A stretch of DNA of 64,000 bases from Crambe crambe. Its lineage: Eukaryota > Porifera > Demospongiae > Poecilosclerida > Crambeidae. A model generated the notes under the pieces. The model made no database searches. It saw only the letters and a program-made list of their open reading frames with translations, and had not been told where the DNA came from. The translations under genes were made by a program, and so were the position numbers. Shown here piece by piece: positions 14,301 to 24,697 of this stretch. The stretch spans positions 6,634,001 through 6,698,000 of the forward strand of contig OZ004591.1 of the NCBI GenBank assembly GCA_963924555.1, read 5' to 3'. How positions within the stretch are numbered: position 1 is the first letter of the stretch; every line of letters starts with the position of its first letter.

Positions 14301-17300
14301 ATCTGGTCCCAGGGGGTAGAGTTGTAATGAAGGCCAGAGAGATAGAGTTATAATGGGATGGTATATTATAATCATAGTGGTGCCAATGGCTGACCATTAT
14401 ATGCTACAGATGTTGATAGTCTTTGTCGGTGTTTATAGGGCTTAATGGTAGCACGATCACTACCAGGCAAAAAAAAGCTAGACAGAATTTTTGCAAAGCC
14501 CGATAGCATGCAATGCAGCACCTGTTGTGTAGAGTGTGTGTGTGTGTGTGTGTGTGCTGAGCTTAATTAATTAAGTGAACTTTCATAATTATAAACAAAA
14601 CATTTGTAATTCTCCCTTTGGGCATTCTGAGAAGAATAATTTAGATGTCTCAATATTTCAAATGTGGTGGTCTTTATAGCTCAGGACTCACCACAAGTCT
14701 CCTGTAGTAACCAATGTTATGATAGTGAGGAGTTCAAACTCAAACATTACCTAATCAATCTTGACCGCTACTAATCCACGTGGAGTAGATTCTCACATGG
14801 TATCATCCTCATACCCATATTACTTCATCTCCATGGCTCTCTCACTATGCTGGGATGCTTCTTCTATGGCTACATATACCCCACAACCGTCAATAAACCA
14901 GTTGAATCTTCACTATGTGAGGAATCCTTGGTTGCTTGGCATCAGTACATTCCTACGGGAAGTGCTAACAGCCAATCCTCATTTCGTAGTTGTTAACTAA
15001 GTAGTCCTGGGACATGGAGCTCTTCCAGGACCTGATATTATTACAATGTGTCACAGAAAAGACAAGACACTAGCTTGGAGAGTCCTCTGGCCTAATGCAT
15101 ACAACTAGCACCACCACTTCAGTGCTGTGGAGGTGCTCTTAATTTCTTCACACTGCCATGCAGCCTTGCTGCTTGAATGGCTATGCATTTGATAATAACC
15201 TACTGACTTCATGTAGCATGTTGTATGCTATACTCAATTCAAATTCCTCAAGAATGGCAAAAATGTCGATTAGCTTTCCAGAGTAGACTGAAACCTCTGA
15301 CATCAGAATCCAGATGGCACAACCAATTAATGTTTCCCTCCTCAACCAGACGATAATCATTATGATACAATGTGTATACACGTGCATCTCATTATGAGGA
15401 TATCCCTCTTCATTATGATCATGATATGTATACACGTGCATCTCATTATGAGGATATCCCTCTTCATTATGATCATGACATGTATACACGTGCATCTCAT
15501 TATGAGGATATCCCTCTTCATTATGATCATGACGTGTATACACGCATCTCATTATGAGGATATCCCTCTTCATTATGATCATGACATGTATATACGCATT
15601 TCATTATACACGCATCTCATTATGAGGATATCAACCTCTTCATTACAATTATAACTTGGCCTGGTCACGAGTATCAGGACACCCTGATGACCCAGAAGTG
15701 TGTAGTGAAGCCCTTCTCAGGCTGTGCATGTGTGATTGATGAAGCTGTAGTATGCTGTAGCGTGATGTGAACATATCCTGAATCCCCCTATGATGGGACT
15801 GTGTGCAATCAAGCAGTCCAGACAGCTTTTGGATATAATTCCTTTTGCATTTGTGGCCTCCTCACACTAACTGTAAAGAACCTAAGAAGCTAAGTGATAC
15901 AATCCACTAGAAAGAATGCAGATACTTTTAATGTTCATAAGTGCGAGCTTTGATTGAATGTGTGGTCTCATTTGATCAATCGATCGTGTGACCTTTTATT
16001 TCTTTTCTACTTGTGTTTGTGGACGTGTATACATGGGGCATTGTATAGGGCCCCGTGTTTATTCAATTTCGTTTAATGTGTGAAAGTTCCATGAATTTAA
16101 AGGCATTGGCACCAATTTGCAACATGTGTGAGTTGGTTGGTTGTTTTATTGATGGCATTTGCTTGGGAGCTGCTTCCTTGATTCTTCCCCTGGTGGGTGG
16201 GAAGGAGGTACTCACTCTGACCACTGTTTTATCATGTGGTGGGTTTGAAAGGAAATTTTTTTAATGAAAAAAAGAGAGAGAGAGTGTGATTACCACACAG
16301 GATATTTCTGAGGTATAGTGGAAACTAGGTTCATTTCCTCTCTGTGCTGCTTATACTACCTCTGAGATTAGTGTACTGCCCGTGGAAGAGATAAGCTCAG
16401 ACTGAGGAACTGTGGCCATCTGGTGCGTGTTTACTTGCTGTACTTCCACCAGTCCAGGACATACTGGTGCTCTATCCTGTAGTGTCCTAAATGATATACT
16501 GTCCTGAATGATCAGGCATGTCCTGAATGATGTAGCCCTGTCCTGTCCTAATATGGTGACCTGAATATGACCCTAGTTTAAAATTGGCACTCTGGTATTA
16601 ATGTCCATTTTTGCTCCCGTTACATGATGAATTCTAGCAGATATTTTTGCCACATGTGGAAAAATAAGCTTTGCATATCACTGGAAAAAGGATGTTGCAA
16701 AAGGTCAACGAGGAGGGAGAGGACATTACATCACATGCTGACTCTACAGAATTTTTTTCTATATTGAACATCACATCCATCACCAATGTAATTATCATTC
16801 TGCTACAGTCTATGTTGCCATGGACACAGTGTGATTACATGCTCCTGAAGCACAACCTGGTAGCACACACCCTATGCACTAAATGACATCAATATTATAT
16901 TAATATTAATATTAATATTAGTCAGGAGACCCATGAATATCATTAATGACATAATTATCCTGCGTGGGAAAGGATTCACTAATTAGACCAGTATTTGACC
17001 TTTGTACTTTCTTATATGGCTTGCTACCACTTCTAGCAGCAGGTACAGTTTGAAACCTGCAGAAGTTTATTTATATTTTCAGTAGTAATGACTGCTTATA
17101 GTAGTGAACTCTTATAATGTGTTACTTTTCCTGCTTTCCATGATCCACTGTTGTAATAATTATGTTATATACCTCTCCCTTGAGCTCAGTCTGGCTGGCT
17201 TAAATTGAATAACCATGTGACTTCCTCTGGGGAGTTAGTTATATATTATATCAGGCATGTGCCTGCAGACACTTTAATTTTGTTTTGTTTTTTTAGCGAA

Positions 17301-20131
17301 AAGGTGTTGTTTTTTATAAATGAGAATTCAGAATTCCTATCATGGCTGTCGATGAAATTTCTTTCACTCCTTAGCTGGATAGTGAGAGATACTCAATCTC
17401 TTTCTTCCCACTCGACAGTATATAGATTCCAACTGAAGAAGACATTTGATAATCGTGCTACAACTCAAAAACTAGAAGATATTTGATAAGCTGGTATGTG
17501 CTCTAACATTTCAAAACTCTTCAAATGATATCACAATGCGTCATGATGTATTGGAAGTTATCTCTTACCCTTTTGGACTGTTTTGGTCTTTAAAGAATTT
17601 TTCAACTCCAAAATGGGAGTAGTTTGTATTCCGTGTACCCAGTCCTCCCCCCCTTTGTAAATACAAAACAAGTTCTCACATTTTTGCATTGGGATACGAA
17701 CCCTAAATGGAAGTCGAAAAAAAAATTCATTCCATCTGCCTAATATAATGCGTCTCGTCTATACTAACAATGCCTCCCTCCCTCCCTTCCCCCCCCCCCC
17801 CCTTGCAACAACAAAGTTGTTTAGGAACAACTTCACACATGCTTGATTTGGAGTATAACAACCATGCTCAAATTTGCTCAGAGGTAGATACGTCATGGTG
17901 TTACATGTTGACCCTCAAACAGATTGAGATACAACCTTGGTTTATTTTGTTGTTATGTGCCAAGAATACCTCTGTTTGCACTTTCCAAGTTGTGTCAGCA
18001 TAAAAGTTTTTTAAAACTCGAGAGATCGTGTTACAATGTTTCTTTGATTCGTCTCCGTAACTAACTGTCATGTTGTACATCCCCTGCTAGTCAGAAGGGG
18101 GGAGTGTTCTCGAACCAAAACACTCATAAATATCTCCAATAGATTTTTGATCATTCCCCTCTAAATATTAAATTCGAATGTAATGAGTGATACCGAAATG
18201 AATTAGTGCCATAGGTTGGGCTTCATTTTTTATGTCCCTCTACGTCTTGTTATTCCTGATCCCTCCCCCCACATACCAATGACCCCCTAACAACCCCCCA
18301 CATAGCAGCATCATCATCATCACCTCCCACTTGCCATTTTTCCGTGTAACAGGCGATTTATTACCTTTTAAGGAAAATTCAAATTTGATCCCGAAATTTA
18401 TTTTTTGCATCACTTGAAAAATAGCAGTGCAGGCTTCGGAATTGATTTCGAAAGTGTGTGGTTACCCCTCTTCGTTTATTATAGCTGTCATCACATAGAT
18501 GAGGTGTTGATTTTGACGGCACAAGGACAGTCTTCGACAGCAGCTCATTATGAGTACAAGCTGTTCCGTCACTTCAGGCACAATTGGAAAGATATCACGT
18601 TGCAAAGCCTGGGAAAACACCTTCAGAATTTGTTTACGTTTCGATCACACTCCAGAGCAGCTGTAGGGAACCTGTCATAATTGAGCTATAGTGAAACCTG
18701 TCCATAGCAACTGCCACCAAAAGGTCTCTTAATGAAAGTGGTCTAGTTACAAGGTCAAAATCAATGGCATATTTGTGACATAAACAAGTGGTCTTTTAAA
18801 GTGAGGTGGTCTCTATTAACACAGGTTTCACTCTGTAATATGAAGCATATAGTTCTGTTTTATATTGAAAGGCTCTGTGTGTGATAAATAGTAGATAGGG
18901 ATAATGTTGTAGTAGATTCCTAATCAGTCTGGCCGTGCCATGGCAATGTTGGGTCTCAGATGTGGTAGAAATGAGTGTACCTGTTGCTAAACACCTGCTT
19001 CCTGCATGCACCTTGGAAGGTCATAGGTCACTGTCAGAAAAAAATAGGCCTACGTATAACCTACTTTGTTAATTTGTAGTATGTATGTCACCATCACTAT
19101 TCCAGAATTCCTCTTCATAGATATATTTTTGTGTTCTCCAAATATTTTGATGCTATAGAAGTCTTGGGTCATGAATGCTAATAATCACAGTCATCTTTGA
19201 CCCCAATTCATGAATAATATCTTAAATAGCAAATCAACACAATTATGAATCTTATTATATGAGCAAAGTTCAGAGCTGACCTGAAGTTTGTTTAGAGGAT
19301 GAATAACGCAAAGAAGGCAAGCAGTGGTATTAGGCTTGGTGTGGACTGGTTGCGAGGCCACTGATTTCAGATTGCTGGAGTATCATTAAGCTTGGTATGG
19401 ACTGGTTGCTAGCTTTCAAAAAAAAAAGAACATATGGTGCTATCATTAGGCTCTCAAATGCACGGATGTTTTCTGGAGTGATTTCAGTCACAATATTGAA
19501 CCTATTCTCCAGGCAACAGTTATTCAGCTGTGGCCAGCCTCATGACGGCCATCACTTTCAGCTAATCCAAAACTTCATCGCCAGACTTCCTTCTACTGTT
19601 ACTTTGATGCTAACTCGCTTGTGACGATGTGACAGTTTGTTGTTGTTGTTGTTTTTTTTTGGGGGGGGGGGAATATGCTCGTATAAAGGAACTCTGATGA
19701 TGCCACAGTAGCCACTAGACTAATTACATTTAAAAAGCTTTATCCGTTAACCCTTAACGTGGTTTTTTTTCCCCGTCAAAACAAGTTCTCCTGTGCAGAA
19801 AGGAGTACTCGATAATCTAATTCACACTGACCTCCACTGGCCTAATTTGGCATGTGATGAAATGGCACGTCCCAAAATTGGTTGGCAGCGAATGTCCTTA
19901 ATTGGCTCTCCTGTGCCCACCTGATTGCTCCCCTGGTCCAAGCCACAAACTCAGACTTTCATTTCAGAAAGAAGTGTTGATTCATTTATTAGTCCATTAC
20001 TGCCGCTCTTGAGGGGGTGGTCCAGAGCCATGCCATTAGCACTCCCCCCTCTCCCCTCCTCCTCCCCCTCCCCTCCCCCTCCAAGGTTGTCGTATCGTAA
20101 TATTATCAGACGGTAATGATACACGAAGTTA

Positions 20132-20171
<40 letters not shown>

Positions 20172-20523
20172 TTTACCCTTTAGGTCACCAGAAAGCAATT
20201 TATGAAAAGACACTTCATTTAGAAGATCTGCTGGAGCTTCAACAAGTTCAGGATCCGGTGAGTGGAAACATAGAATTGAGTAATCTGATTGATCAATCAC
20301 ATGACTCTGAGAAAAGAGTGTATATTTCACTTCTGTTTTCTCTTCTTCTTCCTTTCAGACCATTGACATGGAAGGCTTTGTGGTATTGAATGTCAGGCGT
20401 ACACTTCTCCTGTTAAACCGTTACTTCATGCGGAAAGAAACAAGCTCAAGACCCCTTAGCAGGCACTTTTCAACTTCAGCTATTACTCTCTCCTCCTCCA
20501 AACTGAACAGCAGTAATTCATAA
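1902..20523 (+). CDS. IQGAP: IQGAP-like protein, C-terminal part (partial)
   Basis: IQGAPs are cytoskeletal scaffolds that bind Rac/Cdc42, actin and calmodulin; only the C-terminal RasGAP_C-type region is visible. Exons: 1902-1973, 8730-8781, 10355-10392, 10456-10559, 10644-10714, 20184-20257, 20359-20523; phases agree throughout and give 191 codons plus TAA. The conceptual protein follows the family closely: a helix with KAKMELKSL and then YLREQLDAYKEYL matches the IQGAP ELVKLQQ...GEQVDYYKSYI helix, LEKEGVILE matches LHEKGVLLE, and LEDLLELQ matches YQDLLQLQ. The usual ending LLIFLLNKKFYGK is replaced by LLLLNRYFMRK plus a Ser-rich tail of about 25 residues. The N-terminal CH, WW, IQ and GRD regions must lie left of the window. 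AATAAA at 20842 or 21070 may end the transcript. The family call is firm for the C-terminal domain; orthology to a given IQGAP is not resolved. Confidence 0.82.
1974..8729. other. 6.8-kb intron of the IQGAP-like gene
   Basis: The flanking exons join in frame (…SVHQ then TMLDHTEYL) exactly where IQGAPs are continuous, so nothing needs to be coded here. It holds A/T-rich sequence, a (TATACTCTAG)n-type microsatellite at about 3368-3412, and short GCATGTGTATG repeats at about 7656-7712. No convincing gene was seen. Confidence 0.7.
9250..9352. repeat. (TC)n and CATG-rich simple repeats
   Basis: A short (TC)n run at about 9270-9286 is followed by alternating ATACATGCATGC repeats to about 9352. This is intronic simple sequence. 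Confidence 0.85.
9464..9520 (-). other. tRNA-Ile(UAU)-like fragment, possibly a SINE head
   Basis: Read on the minus strand, GGTTTGCACTCTGGGC is followed by CTTATAAG (anticodon-loop-like, UAU) and then CCGTGAGATCGAGTCCCAC, which forms a T-arm with four of five stem pairs and a B-box-like core. No matching acceptor stem surrounds it and the anticodon stem is poorly paired, so it is unlikely to be a working tRNA gene. A decayed tRNA-derived SINE is the simplest reading. Confidence 0.4.
10703..10866 (+). repeat. 30-bp tandem repeat that copies a 5' splice site
   Basis: Five copies of CATTACAAGGGTAGGTCATG plus GATTTATAG. The first copy contains the end of an IQGAP-like exon and its donor (AAGG|GTAGGT), so the array is a row of duplicated donors. 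Use of any later donor would add GGT AGG TCA TGT GAT TTA TAG, an in-frame stop. Confidence 0.88.
11322..11393. repeat. (TC)n microsatellite
   Basis: About 36 uninterrupted TC dinucleotides in the large intron. Confidence 0.97.
15366..15640. repeat. 54-bp minisatellite
   Basis: About four near-perfect copies of a unit containing TGTATACACGTGCATCTCAT, GAGGATATCCCTCTTC and ATTATGATCATGA, with a decayed fifth. The unit is a multiple of three and free of stops in several frames, which creates repetitive open frames on both strands; these are not genes. Confidence 0.93.
18689..18836. mobile_element. MITE-like element with terminal inverted repeats
   Basis: GTGAAACCTGT at 18691-18701 is the exact inverse of ACAGGTTTCAC at 18821-18831, bounding about 140 bp with no coding potential. 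TA dinucleotides flank both ends, as expected of Tc1/mariner-type TA target duplications. Length and structure fit a non-autonomous DNA transposon; the family is inferred, not shown. Confidence 0.65.
20132..20169 (+). repeat. (TC)n serving as a polypyrimidine tract
   Basis: About 19 TC repeats end 14 bases before the TAG 3' splice site of the IQGAP-like exon at 20184. The microsatellite therefore supplies the polypyrimidine tract of a 9.5-kb intron. Confidence 0.85.
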
Positions 20524-20609
<86 letters not shown>

Positions 20610-21240
20610 GTAATTTTAATGTGATTATCATCCCATCATACCAGTTTCAATGGTTGAATAGTATGTCAGTCTCTGCCCATTACCAATTACATTCATGCTC
20701 TTTGTCTTCATGTCCTAGGATGATTTATATACCAATAACTTATCTATCATCAAAGTGAACTTAATATGATTATTGCATTTTTTGAATTACTCTCTTCTTG
20801 TTGATTATAGTCAAATGAAAATTATTAGTTTAAATGTTGGCAATAAAAGCAGCTTTTTTTTCTGCTTTGAAGATGAATTTACAGTAATTATTCCAGCCTA
20901 ACAAAATGGAAGCACTAAATAGTTGCAACTTTTTTTTGTTTTGTAGCCATGTGGATCAAAGTGGCTCTTTTTCTTGATTGTGGGCAAGTAACTTCCATTG
21001 ATGGTTCACCAACAAATGGGGTATTTGAAGACTTCAAATGCGCTAGAAAACAGCTGCTTATTATCCATAAATAAAGCATTCAGCTTTGACGTGTTGACAC
21101 TTGTCAGCTGGCTTAAAAAAATTCGGAGGAATTTGCTAGTTAATGAAGTATAATTATTATAACTTCCTGTTTTTTTTTCTCCCTAGGGCCTACGCCCCCT
21201 TTCTTGAAATTGTCGTTATAGCGCATTCCTATACGATGCA
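20524..21240. other. IQGAP-like 3' flank and SoxB upstream region
   Basis: Begins with a (TC)n run of about 80 bp right after the IQGAP-like stop, then A/T-rich sequence with AATAAA at 20842-20847 and 21070-21075, either of which could be the IQGAP-like poly(A) signal. No gene seen. Confidence 0.6.
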
Positions 21241-21244
21241 TGAG

Positions 21245-21252
21245 TATAAAAA
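21245..21252 (+). promoter_or_regulatory. TATA box of the SoxB-type gene
   Basis: TATAAAAA lies 200 bp upstream of the SoxB start codon in otherwise unremarkable sequence. A start site near 21275-21280 would give a leader of about 175 bases. Confidence 0.6.
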
Positions 21253-21451
21253 GCTTTTGGGTGCCGTTCACCAGCATAATCATCTGCCTAGAACACAGTC
21301 GATCTACTGACTAGAGAGAAAGTTCTACTGCAACGCAAGCATACAGGATCAGACATAACGCGATAGCGTGTAACTAGCTGGCTTTTTTCGTCTCTCTCCT
21401 TTTTTTCCCTCCTCTGAAGTCAGTGGTTTTCACTACGAGTCAAACTAGTTC

Positions 21452-22726
21452 ATGATGCATATAATGTCTCTACCAAATGGCCATCCCCCAACATACAACA
21501 GCTACTGCAGCCTGGCAGGTCATCCAGTCGGCCATCCTGTCACAGTCCAAATGCCACCCCAAGACCACGGCCGCACTTCACCCAACAGCGGAGAAGAAGA
21601 TGATGATAAAGTGAAGAGACCTATGAACGCGTTTATGGTCTGGTCGAGAAAGATGAGAAAGAAGATTGCAGATGAAAATCCCAAAATGCACAACTCTGAG
21701 ATCAGTAAACGACTTGGGACGCAGTGGAAAAGTCTGACGGATGAAGAGAAACGACCTTACATCGACGAGGCTAAACGACTCAGGGAGGCACACATGAAGA
21801 AGCATCCCAATTACAAATATAAACCGAAAAGGAAGAAGCCCCAGCCTCTCCGGAGATTTCCAATGGACATGGCAGGCTATCACCCTTTCATGCCTAGGCC
21901 CACTTCTCTCCCTCAGATCAGCAGTCCAGCTTCAGTAAGATCTCTATGGAACACTGGAGCGCAACAAAATCAGTATCCAGGACTCTCCATGAACAGGTAT
22001 TACCCTTCTGCTCAGAATTCTCCATCCCCTGTTTATTCGTATGGCTATGGTCCTTCACTGGGTGGAAATGGAACGACATATTGTGCCTCTTCAAGAGCTG
22101 GCTACAGTTATCCTCCAACTGCAGGAAGCTGGGGATCCTCTAGTGCTGGCTGTCCTGGAGCGCCAGGAGTAGGAGGTCATCCAGTCTCCAGTCCAGTCAA
22201 TGGATATTGTAACACCATCACTTGCTCAATGCCTCCTCCAGCTACTAATGGACTCCCTCCCGATTTCGACACTACCCCACCTCCTCAACCGTCTTCATTC
22301 AATTTCAGTGACTCTACTTACTCCACAACTGGTTCCAACCCAATAAGCTTTGGCAGTCCTTGCTCACAACCTGGACCCATAGACGGATCCAGTCCTAATC
22401 TTGATAGTCCTGTTGGAACAAATTCTCCAGTTGGAAGTGTAGAATCGTACCAGAGTCCAATGCTTGGGAAAAATCCAGATGAAGGAGTAGCAAGCGAACC
22501 AGAGACTGATCTTAGTAGCATGATTAATGTCTACTTGGAAGATCCAGCTGCAACTATGGTTGGTGTTGGGCTGGAAAACGGGCATACTGCAGATCACTTT
22601 CACAAGTATTCGACAGCGGGTAGCTGCTCTGACTTTGTTAACTCAAATCCAGCATTTACATCGACAAATACCGAATCCTTATTGGACACAGGAGGCACCA
22701 CGTTACCGCTGCAGCATCTGATGTGA
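21452..22726 (+). CDS. SoxB: SoxB-type HMG-box transcription factor, intronless
   Basis: A nuclear sequence-specific DNA-binding protein of 424 residues in a single exon. The HMG box spans roughly residues 53-126 and carries the Sox signature [11 protein letters not shown], then [24 protein letters not shown] and [12 protein letters not shown], which places it with group B Sox proteins; members bind the minor groove at ACAAT-type sites. The N-terminus (PPTYNSY...HPVGHPV) and the long Ser/Pro/Gly/Asn-rich C-terminal half are low-complexity, consistent with a transactivation region; no group-specific C-terminal motif was recognised. I start at the first of two adjacent ATGs (MMHIMSL), which follows an in-frame-free leader and the TATA box. 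AATAAA at 22755-22760, 29 bases after the stop, is a good poly(A) signal. Group-level assignment rests on the box alone. Confidence 0.93.
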   Translation: MMHIMSLPNGHPPTYNSYCSLAGHPVGHPVTVQMPPQDHGRTSPNSGEEDDDKVKRPMNAFMVWSRKMRKKIADENPKMHNSEISKRLGTQWKSLTDEEKRPYIDEAKRLREAHMKKHPNYKYKPKRKKPQPLRRFPMDMAGYHPFMPRPTSLPQISSPASVRSLWNTGAQQNQYPGLSMNRYYPSAQNSPSPVYSYGYGPSLGGNGTTYCASSRAGYSYPPTAGSWGSSSAGCPGAPGVGGHPVSSPVNGYCNTITCSMPPPATNGLPPDFDTTPPPQPSSFNFSDSTYSTTGSNPISFGSPCSQPGPIDGSSPNLDSPVGTNSPVGSVESYQSPMLGKNPDEGVASEPETDLSSMINVYLEDPAATMVGVGLENGHTADHFHKYSTAGSCSDFVNSNPAFTSTNTESLLDTGGTTLPLQHLM

Positions 22727-22754
22727 AAGGAGGAGGGAAAGTTATTAGTAGTTT

Positions 22755-22760
22755 AATAAA
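22755..22760 (+). terminator. poly(A) signal of the SoxB-type gene
   Basis: Canonical AATAAA shortly downstream of the TGA stop. Confidence 0.75.
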
Positions 22761-24697
22761 TTTACACTGTATAATTTGTGGAAAAAAAATTTTTTTTTCA
22801 TCGTTCCTTGTTTGTGTGTAGTTAAGTTTAGTCATTTTCATTTATACAGGTTTCCTAAATACTAGCTCTATAGGATATATCTCATTCTCTCTCTTGTTCA
22901 TTTTTGTCTCTCTCTACTGAATATTCATACTATTCTTCTGTTCACTCCAACTCACTCAGCACCCTCTATATACTTAAAAGCACAGATCAATTCGACCAGC
23001 ATTCACTTGTATCATAAAGCACATCATTCCATTTAAAATTTTTGATGTTGCAATTTTTTTTTTTTTCACTGTCCTTTGTGTGTAGGTAAAAGTAGCTACA
23101 GACTAAAACATGTCATCAATCGGACTTCACCTCTTATTTCCCAGTTTGTGGTCACATTTTCATTATGATTCATTCTATGCAGTAACAAAATATTTATTCC
23201 TTTCCTGTAGCTATGAACTTGTATAATATATATTTAAAAAAAATATTGGCAATGAAGTTAAAGAATGCACGCCAGGCGGCCAGACTCGCAACACACGTGC
23301 ACGATTTAGATGAGATAAAATTCCAGTAGTAAACTATGTTGTTAAAAGGACAACAAAAATATGAATGAAGTTTATGTGCTGTCAGTTGAACTTGTATGGA
23401 TTCTTGGTTATATCTCCTGCCTACAGCAATGCCTGCAGGCGCTAAGCAGTCAAGGACCGTCACGTGTTAAGTTAAAGCAAAAAAATGTAACTGTATCAAC
23501 CGTAATATGCACATGTAAGGATTGTTTCTAAGCACCAAGCCTATATTATACAGAAATGCTTTGGGAATTCAGTTAAAATTTCAACATTTTTTTTATATTT
23601 AAACCCATACAAGCAAAGTTCACTTTCAAATTGCATAGGTGGTTATTAACTTGCTCTAAGAAATGACTGCTCATACTCCATACTCCAGTATGTGAGATAT
23701 GGAAAGTTGAAAGCAAAATAAACAAAGTTGGGTGAACCCACTTGGTAAACTGTTATCATCGAGAGGGTTGACTTGTTTGGCCCCAGGGAGAATGTGAATT
23801 GGTCAACAAACGTGCCCGAAAGTGGTTAGTCAGAAATATTAAGTTTTGATAATTTCAAGCAGCTATACATGTACCATTTTTTAAAACCATATCCTTCTCT
23901 CCATCTCTCTCCCTCTCTTCCCAATCTCTCCATTAATAACATGCATATAAACTAGGGCCTAGGCACAACACTGTAATAGGGGGAAGGCATGTTACAAACA
24001 CTATGGACCTAGAAGAAAAACAGCTGAAGGTTTTAAAATATGTCTGTGTGAGACACAAGGGTTCATGTGTAGGACTGCATTTCATGACAATAACCTGGTT
24101 TTCCCTTAACAACCAAAACATAAAGGGAGGGCTAGAGAATCAGTAACTGGAGTAGTTATTCTCTGTTTGGGGATATCTACCTACTGTGAGAGCTATGGCC
24201 AGCATGTGCTAATGAGTCTAATGAGTCAGATTGAACACACCGCTCTATAAAGAACTTACCACAAAACAATGATGTAGGGGCTATTGAGAGAGAAAGAAAA
24301 GGTTGGAATGTCAGACATTGCATTATACTCACTGACATATATAATGCATACAGAGTCTCTAATGAGATGAAGTATAATTAATTTGTGGTAAAAGAATCAG
24401 CTCAGTAACCTATATTATTATGAAAATGTAATAACACTTGGATTTTGCTTCTCCTGCATTGTCTCATAATATAATTGGTAAAAAATTATAAGCATGCATC
24501 CACATCATTGCATAATTATTATAATGATGGTCATAAAAATTTCTTATTATGATTGTACAAATTTGCTGAAGTATTACATACTAATATCAGTGCAGATGAA
24601 TAACTTATTTATATTATAGCAGTATAGAATAAATACAGCTGTTACTCCCAATCCCCAGGTGGTCAGAATTGTCATGACTGGAAATTTCAAGTTGCAA
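22761..24697. other. intergenic region between SoxB and RSF1-like genes
   Basis: About 1.9 kb between convergent genes: A/T-rich, short homopolymers, no exon-like sequence on either strand. The 3' UTR of the RSF1-like gene presumably occupies its right end. Confidence 0.6.

Larger units (their letters stand above)
10715..20183. other. 9.5-kb intron of the IQGAP-like gene, no gene recognised
   Basis: Exons on both sides join phase 1 to phase 1 with no gap against the IQGAP family, so this is one intron. It contains a long (TC)n tract (about 11322-11393), a 54-bp minisatellite, a MITE-like element and poly-C. Several open stretches of 60-130 codons (for example 11522-11881, 14761-15000, 18405-18680) show no domain, no splice context and no family resemblance that I can recognise. 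Old decayed transposon sequence is possible but not demonstrable by eye. Confidence 0.6.

Noticed and set aside
15366-15640. CRISPR-like regular spacing of repeats (also at 42242-42508 and 49868-50090)
   Set aside because: Units are contiguous tandem copies without unique spacers, in introns of animal genes; these are minisatellites.
15370-15654. Repetitive 60-130 codon frames on both strands
   Set aside because: They are translations of the 54-bp minisatellite.
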